Shown here: positions 11,110 to 22,310 of the stretch, in pieces
Layout: each line of letters opens with the position of its first letter
Position numbering within the stretch: position 1 is the stretch's first letter
Notes under the pieces: generated by a model
What the model saw: only the letters and a program-made list of their open reading frames with translations
Told to the model about the DNA's origin: nothing
The model's database searches: none
Program-made: the position numbers and the translations under genes
From: Hesperophylax magnus
Lineage: Eukaryota > Arthropoda > Insecta > Trichoptera > Limnephilidae
Reading direction: 5' to 3'
DNA length: 64,000 nucleotides
NCBI GenBank assembly: GCA_026573805.1
Contig: JAIUSX010000117.1
Span: forward strand, 7,688,001 to 7,752,000

Positions 11110-13425
11110 CGAGTTCTGACGTCATAAGTACCATCTGGGCTATTGGGACGTCATTTGACAAGGAAATTGCTAACGAATTAAATAAAATTAATGAAAAACT
11201 AACATAAAAAAAATATTAGAATATCAGAGGAATTAGTTATGAAAAATACTGACAAGTAATATTATACTTGTAATCAAGAAAATGTAAATATGCCGGAATG
11301 TTACAAGAAGTAAAATGGAAAATTTTCCTTACGAACCACTGCCGCCATATTTTTTACCCGCCAACATTAGATTAGGCGTGTGAAAAAAATGCGTTTTCAT
11401 TCGCCGCACGCACGTGCGTGGTCCGTACGAGTATTTGCGTGTAAAATTAGAGCTTTATCGATATTCTGTGTGATTTTGATATACGCCGACAAACGAATGC
11501 GTGTGTTCATATCTCGCATGGAAAAGAAGGACCATTAGCTACAATAGGGGGTGATTTTTTGGTCAGGGCAGGACAATCATTCTAGCGCCTACCATTAACG
11601 AGAAATTCCGGATGTTTTTTTTTTACAAATTCATAAATATACACTGAAGATATAAACCGATAGAAATGTGTCCGTATGTCCCAATTCAGATTTTTTTTTT
11701 CTTACGTCTGGTGATATAAAACATAGATAATCAATTTCATAGACATAGTGACAGCCGTTTTCTTTCAAATCGAATAGATCACACTTATAGGCATTTTTAA
11801 CCGCGTTTTCGTAGAACACTATAATTTAATTTTTTCATTGGAAGATTTTTTTTCAATTGGTAAATCTCAAAGTGGCAAGTAAAAAGTACGTCGTTTGGAA
11901 AACTAATTTCGATTTTCGCGGTTTTAGTACTAAACTGTCTGCTGTCACGCGTCGCTGAAGATCGTGTGCTGCCTCTAAGTAAATTACATTAAAAAAGTTC
12001 CAAAATCCTTCGTGTGTGATGTGAAAATGTTTTAATTTTTCGGCAAAGACTAGTAAAAACCAAGGAATAACATCTCATTTGTTAATACTCGGAAATTATT
12101 TTTTTTTTACAAACAATGCAGTTTTTTCCCGCCCGAAAATTTTATGTGTCGCAGAGAAAATTCAAGGGCGACTAGAGTAGAAGTCTGGGCGCGCAACAGC
12201 CAAATTACGAAGTCAGTGCTGTCGCCACCTAAACTTTAATGTTTAAAATAGTCTAATCACTAACCACCCTTTTTACATGCTTGCGGTAATAACAATAACA
12301 AATCAGCAATAACAACGTGTATTAACAAGAATGGCAGCTATTTGCAAACCGTCCGCGTCGTTTCTCTATTATGGCACGGCACTGACTTAATCACTAGACA
12401 CCTTAAAATCTGACAGGAGCCCAGACCTCAAACGCCGCCCGGTCCTATCGTTTATTCCAATCATGCACATATATTTTTTAATGTTTACCTTTGTCATATA
12501 CACGAGAAACGTTTGAATTAAGAATTTATTGGAAGCATAATGAGTGTTTTTTACTTGCCACATTTCATCTTAATTTTGTGAGAAAATAGCAGGTCTAGAT
12601 ATATTGAAACTCGTATCAATCTCGTCAGCGATATTATTGGTGAGGTCTTTTAAAGATAAACAATTCCTTAGTACATTATTTTGCTGTATGTCATAAGGTT
12701 TAACCAGCGTTAGATCGTATCGACTTTTCTCTACTTTCTACAAATATATTATGAATGTATTGTATATTATAAAACCTGGAAGAATTTCTCTAAATGACAG
12801 TAAAACCTTATCTAAATCTTTGTCGTAGTTTACGTATTGTTACATTTAAATATGATTTTAAATCGAGAAGCTCTCGCATGTATACAGAATTTAAAGAGGT
12901 TAATTCAATCCTGGACTTTATTCTATTTTTAATCTTCTTTTAATAATTATTTAAAAATGAAACGTAAAGCAAGAACATTTCAATTTCATAAAATATAATT
13001 AATTAGATCATTAGTGTTCCTTATTCAGAGTAGGTACCGATAAATCCGCCTCTGGGCCGGCCCTGCTATAATACATTTACTAGAACTTGAATTACACGTG
13101 AAACACTAAACTTGAAGTTCAAAGTCAAAACAAGTCGTGATTTATTTATATTTGGAACGTTTTATTTTAAACATGAACATTAATAAAACTTAAAACAAAT
13201 CGTGTTTTTGGCAATGTTTGTGAAATTTTTGAAGGCTGTTGCCAAGTGCGGAACAAACCGTCCATTTTCAGACTCATGTTGTTCGTCGACTTTGTTATAT
13301 TTTTATGCAAAACTTTGATTGTTTTGTTAATTCTCCCGCTCTATTTTATTCAGGCATCTTTTACACTCGGATTTCTTAGCTCCGAAGTATATAATGCATA
13401 CATTTCATTTTTTGAAATGTGAATA
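11110..13425. other. Intergenic stretch, no gene recognised
   Basis: No coding frame with a recognisable motif on either strand. GGGCCGGCCCTG at about 13053-13064 resembles the ends of the hAT-like MITE at 9079 and may be a relic. Confidence 0.5.
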
Positions 13426-13429
13426 CCGC

Positions 13430-13525
13430 ACAAGAATTCCAACTGCTGCCAAACGTCTGGAGCTGGTGAGACTATGGCATCCCCAATTGGGGTATCTTGT
13501 GAGGCTGAAGTTATTGGAGAGGGGT
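13430..13525 (+). repeat. Dispersed repeat, copy A
   Basis: Shares TGAATACCGCACAAGAATTC, the CAACTGCTG..TCTGGAGC segment and GAGACTATGGCATCCCCAAT with 14360-14455. More distant relatives occur at 21735-21820 (inverted) and 36400-36520. Nature unknown; non-coding. Confidence 0.75.
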
Positions 13526-13557
13526 AGGAGATGGGTAGATGGTTAAAATATAGTTAA

Positions 13558-14020
13558 GGCGATGCCATACGTAGTAATGCAAAATCATGTGTTTTTGGTT
13601 TGAAAATTTGGTCGCCTAGATATGTTTCAGATGCTTTAATTAAATTGTGCTAGTAGAATACATCTTGGCCTTTAAAATAATCGAGTATTTTTGGGATAAG
13701 TCTTTTTATAAGCCCAGAAAAAAATAATGTAAAGGCCTACGAAAAATGCTTAAAAGTTCACAATCTCCTACTTACGAACCCATTTTCGGTTATGATTTTA
13801 TTGTATAATGTGGCAAATTTAGTTATTTATAAAATGATCGAAAAAAAAAAATTTATGCCTGAACATCCACAAAGTAAAATAAAAGGCACTTTTTGGCCAT
13901 GTTTTTTTCTTGCATAAATAAAAACAGGCGGATGGTGGGGGGAATTTAAGCCTTATCGCCATCTACATAAGGAGTGTTATTGATGGCGGCTGGATTCAAA
14001 ATATTACACGACGTAGTGCA
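13558..14020 (+). mobile_element. MITE, TTAA-flanked family, copy 2 (right end truncated)
   Basis: TTAA at 13554-13557 is followed by GGCGATGCCATACGTAG. The internal sequence parallels copy 1, but the right end stops at GACGTAGTGCA without the final TCGCCTTAA. Confidence 0.85.
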
Positions 14021-14359
14021 CTATTTTACGCATACTGGTTCACTGGTTGTCTGGTAAGTACTAACCGTAAATTAACCACTCACGAACTAACCGACTTCGC
14101 CCGAGTTTCAAAACTCTTTCAAAATCAAAGGATAGTCTGAATTCTTGACAGTTATTATTTGAATTGTCAGTTCCAATTTTGAAATTGGCAATTCAAATAA
14201 TAAGGTGTACTTTGTCGCTTGTCAAATCTTCAATTCAGACAGATTCAAATTTTAAAACGATACTTAAATTCAAAGGAAATTTGAGTTTATTGAGCCAGAT
14301 TTCAAGCAGGAATAACAAACGCACATCACAGACAACCTCAATTTTTTTTATTTTTTTAT

Positions 14360-14520
14360 AGTGAATACCTCACAAGAGTCCCAACTGCTCCCGTCTGGAG
14401 CCAGTGAGACTATGGCATCCCCAATTGGGGGATGTTGTGAGGCTGAAGGTAAGTGGGGAAGGGAAAGAGGAAGGTGGGGAAGTACCTGGCTATTCAGATC
14501 TAGTCACTAAACACGGCTAA
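14360..14520 (+). repeat. Dispersed repeat, copy B
   Basis: Second copy of the 13430 repeat in the same orientation about 930 bp away, so the MITE at 13558 lies between two relatives. It continues further right, to GGCTATTCAGATCTAGTCAC. A related CTATTCAGATCTA word occurs near 36510. Confidence 0.75.
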
Positions 14521-14629
14521 AGCCATTTGGAGCAACGTTTCAATTCTGAATGGTGGTCTTACACCAGGGCGATACTGGTAGTATCTTCCACTCTGGAACG
14601 TGCCGCAAATATACTATATATTATTTTAA

Positions 14630-14795
14630 TTAATTTTAATTAATTAATTGTGAAATAACACAAATTAATCAAATTTTAATTAATTAATTGTGAAATAACA
14701 CAAATTAATCAAATAAAATTTATTTGCGCACGCCGGGTTCGAACCCGCGACCTTCGGAATGGCAGTCCAATGCGTTACCACTGGACTATGCCGGC
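14630..14795 (-). mobile_element. tRNA-Gly(GCC)-like SINE with duplicated AT-rich tail
   Basis: On the minus strand 14795-14724 folds as a tRNA. It has an A box TAGTCCAGTGGTAACGC, a 5-bp anticodon stem around loop CTGCCAT (anticodon GCC, glycine) and a B box GGTTCGAACCC. The T stem has one mismatch and the acceptor arms pair poorly. The head is followed by an AT-rich tail with a 40-bp segment twice (GTGAAATAACACAAATTAAT type). A SINE head is more likely than a working tRNA-Gly gene, but the fold is good enough to test. Confidence 0.6.
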
Positions 14796-14829
14796 CGTCA
14801 ATTCAATTAGTATGTTCGGTGATTAGTTT

Positions 14830-15483
14830 TATTAACACATTTGATAAATGTGGAACAGTCCGTGTATCTTTGTTTAAGCAATGGTTATTTTGACAGAAAA
14901 TGGTTTATTTAGTTTAAAATCATAAAAATAAATAGTAGGCAGATGATTATTGAAATTGAAGTTAAAATATGTGGAAAAGGTAGATTGTTCAATGATGGAG
15001 CACTCAGGTACCGATTAGGTACTTATTTTATTCAATAATATTTATTTAATTACCATAAATGTAAGCATGTATGTTACGGGATGAAAATCCATTCCCAAGT
15101 GTATGACTTTTTAGATGTGAAAAAAAAAAACTTTTATTATTTATGTGTGCTCAGATAACAGAAAAAATAATTACAAAAATCAAAAATCACTTCGAAAAAA
15201 AACCATCTCGGTGAAAATAATTTTTATTAACGTTCTTCATATAGGTAGGTAGGTACCGGAATATTGTTAAAATCGTGTTGAAAAATCAAAATAACCACAA
15301 GGATTTCACGTTTAAAAAGCAATGAATCATTACATTACTTATAACAGCAAAACAAAATCTTCTACATATTGTCTCTAACCCGTCACCCAAATCCTAACCG
15401 TCCAATACGTATAGGTACTGATTTTTTGTGTTTATTTGGTTTACGATAAAAATTTCAGAGTTTGTTCTTATGCTACGTGTATG
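14830..15483. other. Intergenic stretch, no gene recognised
   Basis: Unique AT-rich sequence; nothing supported. Confidence 0.5.
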
Positions 15484-15485
15484 TA

Positions 15486-16042
15486 CAGGGCTTTCCAATA
15501 AGAGGTGTTATTTTGATATTAAATCGTAAAAGATCAATAGTTTTGTTGCTTGTGTGGCACGTAGCGCCGTCTTGTTGAAAGTAAACGTTGTCCAGATCAA
15601 TATCATCCAATTTTGGCCATAAAAATCATTAATCATCTCTCGATAGCGCAATCCATTCACCGTAACTGTTGCTCCAGCCTCATTTTCGAAAAAGTAAGGT
15701 CCACTGACTCCGCCGGACCATAAACCGCACCAAACAGTCACACGTTGAGGATAAAGAGGCTTTTCAACAATAATTCTTGGGTTTTTAGAGCCCCAGATGC
15801 GACAATTTTGCTTGTTGACGAAGCCACCAAGGTGGAAATGGGCCTCATCACTCCAGATGATTTGCATTTGATTCACTCAAGTGAATTTTAATAATTTCAA
15901 TGCGTTGTTGAAGCGTGTATCGTTCCATTTTTATTAATGGTGTAGTTTCTACTTGTCAAATGTCAAGAAATGACAGCTTCAAAAGTAACATCTACCGAAA
16001 TAGCAGGCTATTAAAAATAACACCTCTTATTGGAAAACCCTG
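15486..16042 (-). mobile_element. mariner-like deletion derivative, copy 1 (557 bp)
   Basis: Inverted ends are CAGGGCTTTCCAATAAGAGG and CCTCTTATTGGAAAACCCTG, flanked by TA dinucleotides (15484-15485 and 16043-16044), the Tc1/mariner target duplication. It encodes a shortened transposase on the minus strand. Same architecture as 16953-17510; a shorter relative is at 44517-44924. Confidence 0.93.
15508..15876 (-). pseudogene. Truncated mariner-like transposase
   Basis: The 122-codon frame contains SDEAHFHLGGFVNKQNC, which carries the first catalytic Asp, and the conserved WCGLWSGGVSGPYFFENE block. The second-Asp motif (QQDGATCH in copy 2) is lost to a frameshift near 15600. Upstream, just before the frame, the plus-strand sequence still encodes the start of the protein (ERYTLQQRIEIIKIH on the minus strand), fused directly to the catalytic domain; most of the DNA-binding region is deleted. 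Tc1/mariner enzymes need three acidic residues and the third is absent, so this copy is inactive. Confidence 0.88.
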
Positions 16043-16424
16043 TATATATGCGAGACTAAATGCCGAACTGAACCTCAACTTATAGGAAAGAAAAGAAGCA
16101 ACCGCAAATGGTGCGAAACGCCGCTTGCAGTTGATCCGTTCCTTTCCCGGAATTCGTGGTACGGTTCGCATTTCGGTTCGCAAATGTATTCGTATACCTT
16201 GAGCCAGGAGTGTTGAAGTTGTTTGAATAGTAAAAGTCGGGTACGACCGAGGAATACTTAACGCAATATCTTTGCACCGGGATGAGACACGGAGTCGAAT
16301 TAATTTCGATATTATGTAGATTTTTGGTAACAGTAACATTGCGATATACAACAGCGAATGGTAGAAAAATTCCAGACCCCCGAGGAAGATATTCGTAACA
16401 GCGAAGCGTCGCCGGGTCCGCTAG
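16043..16424 (+). mobile_element. Helitron-like 3' end
   Basis: The segment after the mariner copy ends AGCGAAGCGTCGCCGGG then TCCGCTAG followed by T. GCGA-AGCG-TCGC forms a small hairpin just upstream of CTAG (16421-16424), the expected 3' terminal structure of Helitrons, which end CTRR next to a T. The 5' boundary is not identified and no Rep/helicase is encoded. Confidence 0.5.
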
Positions 16425-16429
16425 TTAAT

Positions 16430-16950
16430 GATCTAGAGAAATTTTGGGAAAATTCGCTACCAACAATTATTTTACCTGATCTTCCGACTTCTTGACTGGT
16501 GAGGGCAACCTCCTTTGGGGCGAAATGGAGTGGCGGGGGTAGGTGAGGTTGTGCGGGGGCTGGTGGGGCTCACTGGGGCGCGCCCCCTTCACCGGCGATG
16601 TATCTCTCCTCTGCAAAAATATAGTACATTATATTCATATGAAAAATATATTCATTTCAAGTCTCACGGCACGTACGGTGTGCTGTGTGACTAAGGTTTT
16701 GTTTTTTGGCACCGACCTAATGAAAAATAACTATTACATCGACACACTTTCTGCCATTACGTTTACCCCTATCAGCTCCACAGTGATCAGTATTGTTTAC
16801 CAATAATTCTAATCACTCACCGCGAGGTTATCGCGTAAATTAAAATAATATCGTAACGTACATACTGGGTAAGTACCTATGTACATACTGAGGATTTGTG
16901 TACAATATCTTATTCATTATGTTTGTCCCCTGTGCCCTATGCCGTAAAAC
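16430..16950. other. Intergenic stretch, no gene recognised
   Basis: Contains a G-rich segment near 16530-16600. The 87-codon frame at 16543-16806 has no recognisable domain. Confidence 0.5.
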
Positions 16951-16952
16951 TA

Positions 16953-17510
16953 CAGGGTTTTCCAATAAGAGGTGTTATTTTGAATAGCCCGTTATTTCGG
17001 TAGATGTTACATTTGAAGCTGTAATTTTTTGACATTTGACAAGTAGAAATTACGCCATTAATAAAAATTGAACGATGCACGCTTCAACAACGCATTGAAA
17101 TTATTAAAATTCACTTGAGTGAATCAAATGCAAATCATCTTGAGTGATGAGGCCCATTTCCACCTCGGTGGCTTCGTCAACAAGCAAAATTGTCGCATCG
17201 GGGGCTCGGAAAAGCCAAGAGTTATTGTTGGAAAGCCTCTCTATCCTCAACGTGTGACTGTTTGGTGCGATTTATGGTCCGGCGGAGTCATTGGACCTTA
17301 CTTTTTCGAAAATGAGGCTGGAGCAACAGTTACGGTGAATGGATTGCGCTATCGAGAGATGATTAATGATTTTTTATGGTCGGAATTGGATGGTATTGAT
17401 CTGGGCAACGTTTCCTTTCAACAAGACGGCGCTACGTGCCACACAAGCAACGAAACCATTGATCTTTTACGATTGAATATCAAAATAACACATCTTATTG
17501 GAAAACCCTG
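16953..17510 (+). mobile_element. mariner-like deletion derivative, copy 2 (558 bp)
   Basis: TA (16951-16952), then CAGGGTTTTCCAATAAGAGG, and the complementary end up to 17510 followed by TA. Its internal structure matches copy 1 in the opposite orientation, with the same fusion of the transposase start to the catalytic domain. Confidence 0.93.
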
Positions 17511-17517
17511 TATATAG
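17119..17517 (+). pseudogene. Internally deleted mariner-like transposase
   Basis: This is the best-preserved of the three copies: 132 codons with SDEAHFHLGGF (first Asp), WCDLWSGGVIGPYFFENE and FQQDGATCHTS (second Asp). After that it runs through a short junction straight into the terminal inverted repeat and stops just beyond the element. The region carrying the third acidic residue and most of the N-terminal helix-turn-helix region are gone. It cannot be a working transposase; it marks a MITE-like derivative mobilised in trans. Confidence 0.88.
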
Positions 17518-19260
17518 CACATTTCTGAGGGAAAAGTGCACTAACTTCGGGAGATAATTCTGTGTGGTACAAGTAAAAAAAGACCTTTTTAAAATTATTA
17601 CTTTTTAGGGTACTATTTAGGTAAAAACGTAAAATTAGTTCGCCGTGTGGGGCTGGCATTATTATTTTGCAAAGTTGGTACATCTACCGTCTCGCGTTCA
17701 AACGCTGCCGTTGTCAATCTTAATGCTGCGCTTCGTGTCAATAACGTTTATTTTATTCGCAAATGATCTGATAATTTAGTGTATCCTTCAGATTTAACTT
17801 TAAAAACTTGATTGTTTTAATCAAAACTTGTTAGGTATTATGTATTTTTCTAGTATGGATTTATTAAGACTTACTTAAATGAACATCTTTATTCAGTGCG
17901 TGTTTTCTCTAAAGACTTACTTTTAACATTGTGTTTATTTGGGCGTAATTAAAACAGGACAGTGCCTGGCTTGACCCACGAAGGTCAGAGATTAATAAGG
18001 ATTTACGGACTACATGATGTAAATATACATGGAAAGTGGACAGTTTGAAGGTTTTTTAAATTAGTCAAAAGCAATGACGTGAGTGAAGTGAATAATAGTC
18101 AAATAATTTTATCATTCAAAGTGTAACTACATTTTGCTAATTTTAGTACAGTTCTCTTTTGAATTTGGTTTAAAACACGATATTTGAGCACAATTGTAAA
18201 CGCCAAACTCTCGGTCTAATGTTTACGTAGGCTATTGTTTACGTACGGTTTCAATGGATACGGGCCAATCACAATGTTGCCACCTCGTTCTCGGCAAGTT
18301 CACAGTGTATTTATCGAGTAAGTTTGTACCTCACACTAAGGATTTTTAGAAGGTATGACTTTTTCTATGAGAAAAATAACTTTATCCCCGGACATCCTTT
18401 ATAGATAACGTACCAGTTAGTGCACTTTACCCCGGACATCATGTACCTATAGATAACAAGCACCAATCATAATAAGTTTATTTAAATAATTATTACACTA
18501 ATAAAAATTTCACTTTTAAATCGAAGAACGAATTGCCTACATAGTAAGGAAACATCTCTACGTTAGGAGATTATCGTCATACCTATAACATAAACGCACA
18601 GAGATCGGCATCAATGCAGAAAATCTGTTTGTTTCTTCATAACACTCTCTAACTGTGAGCACTGGTGTCAAGACATTTGCATAGCTTTGTCTGTATGGAA
18701 TTTGTAGGTCAAAGAAAAGGTTTTTATTTAGCAATATTTTTATTTTTTTCTCTACATTATATTTGTCATTTTGGCCCTGATGGAAAATATTTTCATCTGG
18801 GGATGCTGTGTAGAGGTTTTTTTTGAAGAAAAATAGGAGTGAACATGGGTCTTACTCATGTTGTAGGAGCGAAAAAACAGGAATCACGGAGGTTGGCAAT
18901 TCGTTCCTCAGCCGAACTGTTGAACACAAGAACGAGTCGTAGAAACGAACCCTTCTCATATGACAAATGTCAACCGTGTACACAATATCCTATTATTTTA
19001 TTTCCCTTACCTATCCTTCCCTCCCTACTTTTTTAGTGTCTCAATCATCATCTTAACATCCGAGTCGTAGGTAATATACTCTACAATACAATACATAACT
19101 TACCTACCATACATACTAAAAAAGTGTCTATTTAAAAATTATGTCTCTATGAAGAAGATACTTAACATTCGATAAAGAACTAAAAAAATAATTTGAACGT
19201 ACCATATAAGTAAAAGGTGATTAGATTAAATCGAGCAAACAATAAAAAAATCAATATGAA
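17513..19260. other. Intergenic or intronic stretch, no gene recognised
   Basis: No coding frame with a motif. The later exons of the minus-strand zinc-finger gene at 19268-20248 should lie to the left of it, but no exon with both splice sites and a recognisable continuation was found here. Confidence 0.45.
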
Positions 19261-19267
19261 TACTGAC

Positions 19268-20248
19268 CTCTCGACATTTAGCTTCGTGTATCGCAATGGA
19301 TGCACTGCCGAATCTCCTCCCGCAGTAGGAACACAGCAATGGCACCCCTGCAACATGCGGCTCGGACTCCGGTTCGGCCCTGCTGGGTCGCGGCCCCTCG
19401 GGGGGCACCCTGCGCACAGGACTCCGCCTCCTTCTGTCCACCACGCTGGCCGCAGTCCCCTGCACCTTGCCATCTCTGAACACAACATCCTCACTCTTCG
19501 TCCGCGCTGAGGAAGTAGATTTGATCACTTTGATTACAGCAGGAGATACAGGACTTGGAGGAGGTGGGTGGGTGTGCAGCCTCTCAGGACGAGATGCCCT
19601 GCCGCAGGAGTCACATGGTTGAGCCATTGGACGACTTATTGGACCACAAAACGCTTCATCTATTTTTCTTCTCGCGCGAATTTTTACGTTGCGTCCCATC
19701 GCTGTGACAAGCTTCAAGGGTGATTTATCTCTTCTCAATACTGGGATTCGTGCAGACCCCTTTTGGGGGTGTGGAACATCTATTACAATGCTAGGAATGC
19801 TCTCATTGTTTTTTGGGCACTTCTTAGTCTTGGCTTTAGGTTTCAAAGGAGCAGTATTTTCGTCATCTAGGCTTTCGTCTGAGATTTCTGCCCCCTTTGG
19901 TCGCTTTATCTGTCTTGTTGGTTGCTTTACAACGAGAGGGACTCTCATCAATGTGTAAATAGAAAGAAGTTCTTTTCTCATTAAAGACATGTCTATCTTT
20001 CCTTGCAGAGCGATGTCTAGAAGCCTGGGCCGTTCTAACGTGGCTGTTAGAGGACGAGGTCTTCGTGGACGGCGTCTTTTTTCATTTTTCAGGGGCCAGG
20101 TTCCCACAGGGGCGTCTGATGGGTCCTGTGGGCCGTCTTCCTCGAAGAAGTTGTTCATCTTGACTGCGAGGGCCCTCCTCTGTCCGCCCCCGCCTGGAGA
20201 CTGCCCCCTCCAGCTCGATATGGCAGGTATAAAGGTTTTGTTCCTCAT
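19268..20248 (-). CDS. C2HC zinc-finger protein exon, ZNF474/ZC2HC1-like (partial)
   Basis: A long GC-rich exon on the minus strand. The first ATG in frame is at 20248 (MRNKTFIP), although the frame is open a little further upstream. The product is basic and Pro/Ser/Arg-rich, probably disordered, with an acidic DESLDDEN patch. Near its C-terminal end is a full C2HC finger, CSYCGRRFGSASIAIHEAKC, of the type found in ZNF474 and ZC2HC1 proteins. An earlier segment, CDSCGRASRPERLHTH, looks like a second finger that has lost its last Cys. After KCRE the sequence GAG/GTCAGT is a good splice donor, so the coding exon ends at 19268 and the protein continues in an exon not identified. Family members are poorly characterised; function is not assigned. 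Confidence 0.7.
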
Positions 20249-20289
20249 GACTAATGCTACCTCTTTACTGTCCGATGACACAAGCACTC

Positions 20290-21730
20290 AACAAATATAT
20301 TGTAAACATACAGTGGATCTCAACCATCCCATAATAAAGTTGATGTATAATCTAATACAATATTTCATTACTTTGAACCCAATGATGAGATCATAGCATA
20401 ATTTATTCACAACTGTAATAAATTTTCTATTTTATATATGTTACATTTGATTCACACTCTTTTTATATACATCTTAAATTGTAGGTATTGAATTTTGTCG
20501 AACGGAAAAAGCGTTTAAATAACTATTTACTTTTTCATTTTCCAACTTAAGATAATGTTTATTTTGTTTTAAAACTTTAGATAGAGTTTATTTAACTTAA
20601 TTTCTAAATTTGGTTGATCACAACTGCACTATTTTTAATTTAATCATAAGCAAAATCTGTTCAGACAGTTTCGAACTGGTTTCATTTAAGAATCTCATTT
20701 ATTGAATTATGACTTCCCGAAAAGGGGATACGGCTTCGAGAAGCTACCCACGCTGAGTGACTAGAGCCCCCAGAATGACGTAGGCATTTCTGCAGCGACG
20801 CTGACCGCGATACTGAAGACTGTACCGGTTATAGCACTCCACAAGGTTGTTATTGATCTTCAGACTTCGTTAGACCATTCACCTGCGCGGCTAGCGAGCT
20901 ACTAACAACTAACAAGAAGTAGTCGCTTTTACAACACCTGTGTTATTGCGGCGTTTCTATGATAAATGGGTCCAGGTATAAACTTATTTAACAACAAATA
21001 ATGATGTAAAATCATTATTACTTTTAAAAGAACCTAAACACAGTTAAAATATCACAATACAAGAACAAGACATGCACACCAACTACTAATACCAAAAACC
21101 AACACATCCTTTGGACAAAAACACTACAGATTTTATATTTTAATTTTTATCGTTTCTCTGTGTAACTAACTCCACTGTATTGTTTATTGTTTTCTATTTA
21201 TAATTGAAAAAGTCCTCCTCAACACAAGTGAACTCCTAGCGTGGAGGACAATATACTAAACCTTTGGAATACTAATATATTTAAGAATAAATAAAAAAAA
21301 AACATAAATTATCTTGGCTTTTTGAGTGAGGTGTACTTTTAGGATAAGAATGGAAGAACGAGCATATTGGAGAAATCTATTTGTAGGTCGCAAGAGTGTA
21401 GGACAGAGGTAACACAAAAGTTAATAGTAAATCTAGAGTAGTGGTAGAAATATTTATATGTATAAAACAACACGTTATCTATGGTAAAATTCAAGAAACC
21501 GTGTCCGCCGGAGTAAAAGGGATTTGTGTCCCATCGAACTACCGGTTCAACAAACATGGCATTCCTTATCGAATTATCCGTAAAACAAACACAGAATTTC
21601 CACATAATGTATGACTATTGCAATCCGTCCGTTGAGATAGCCCGAAACTTTGCTTTACATGGATTTAGCCATGTGTGGTGACCAGATCAGTCGAGTCTCC
21701 ATCTCCTTTCTCTCCCCACGCCAATTAGCC
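20290..21730. other. Intergenic stretch, no gene recognised
   Basis: AT-rich with a GC-richer patch at 20710-20930. An A-rich run at about 21285-21303 after TATTTAAGAATAAATA may be the tail of an old LINE insertion, but no coding remnant supports this. Confidence 0.45.
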
Positions 21731-21734
21731 GTAT

Positions 21735-21820
21735 AACCTTCACAACATTCCCTGATTGGACCCTCACAACATTGCCATAGTTCCGCTGGCTCCGTGCAGT
21801 TATGACTCTCATGCGGTATT
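21735..21820 (-). repeat. Dispersed repeat, inverted copy
   Basis: Its complement (GGAATACCGCATGAGAG..ACTATGGCAATGTTGTGAGG) parallels the 13430 and 14360 repeats at lower similarity. Confidence 0.6.
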
Positions 21821-21879
21821 CCCAAAATTAATAGCGTTTCTCTTTTAACGCTTTACTCGGACTATAAAAGTAACTATAT

Positions 21880-22310
21880 ATATGTTTTATTCCGAGTTGA
21901 TGCAATTTTGAGTACTTAACCTTCAAAACAAGAGGGAGGTACTATCTACATGAGATTTCTAATAACCACATCCTACCCACTTTTCCCAGCAGAATCTTTA
22001 TACTCCTTGATGAAATTTTGCACTTTTTACAGTAAAAATAGGAGGAAAATTACTGTCTACATCCGATTTCTAAAAAAAACTCTGCCTGAGGCCCGGGAAA
22101 CGCCGAGGACTTCAGCTTTATCACTATCTTTATTAGGTTTGTTTTTATAAAAAAATCCGTTTTATTCCGACATTGATGAAATTTTGCACACTTGAATTTC
22201 AAAACAAGAGGAATGTCTCTTTCTACATTTAAAAAACAGCCCCACCACCTTTTCCCACGCCTCAAAGCAGAATAAACCCCGGGCAACGCTGGGTACTTCA
22301 GCTTGCAGTC
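21880..22310. mobile_element. Helitron-like tandem fragments, degenerate
   Basis: Up to three related segments each start near TTTTATTCCGA..TTGATG, carry AATTTTGCAC and CAAAACAAGAGG words, and lead to a GC hairpin followed by ACTTCAGC. Hairpins are GCCCGGGAAACGCCGAGGAC (near 22091) and CCCCGGGCAACGCTGGG (near 22278). Helitron 3' ends commonly read CCGGG..hairpin..TACTTCAGCTAGT; here the last bases are AGCTTTA and AGCTTGC, so the termini are degraded. A further relative lies at 37440-37500. Confidence 0.5.

Noticed and set aside
15992..16351. Minus-strand frames next to mariner copy 1
   Set aside because: They cross the mariner border into Helitron-like sequence and show no domain.
19217..20396. 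Plus-strand frames opposite the zinc-finger exon (19217-19510, 19689-19958, 19989-20396)
   Set aside because: They are shadows of the minus-strand exon, which has a recognisable C2HC finger and splice donor.
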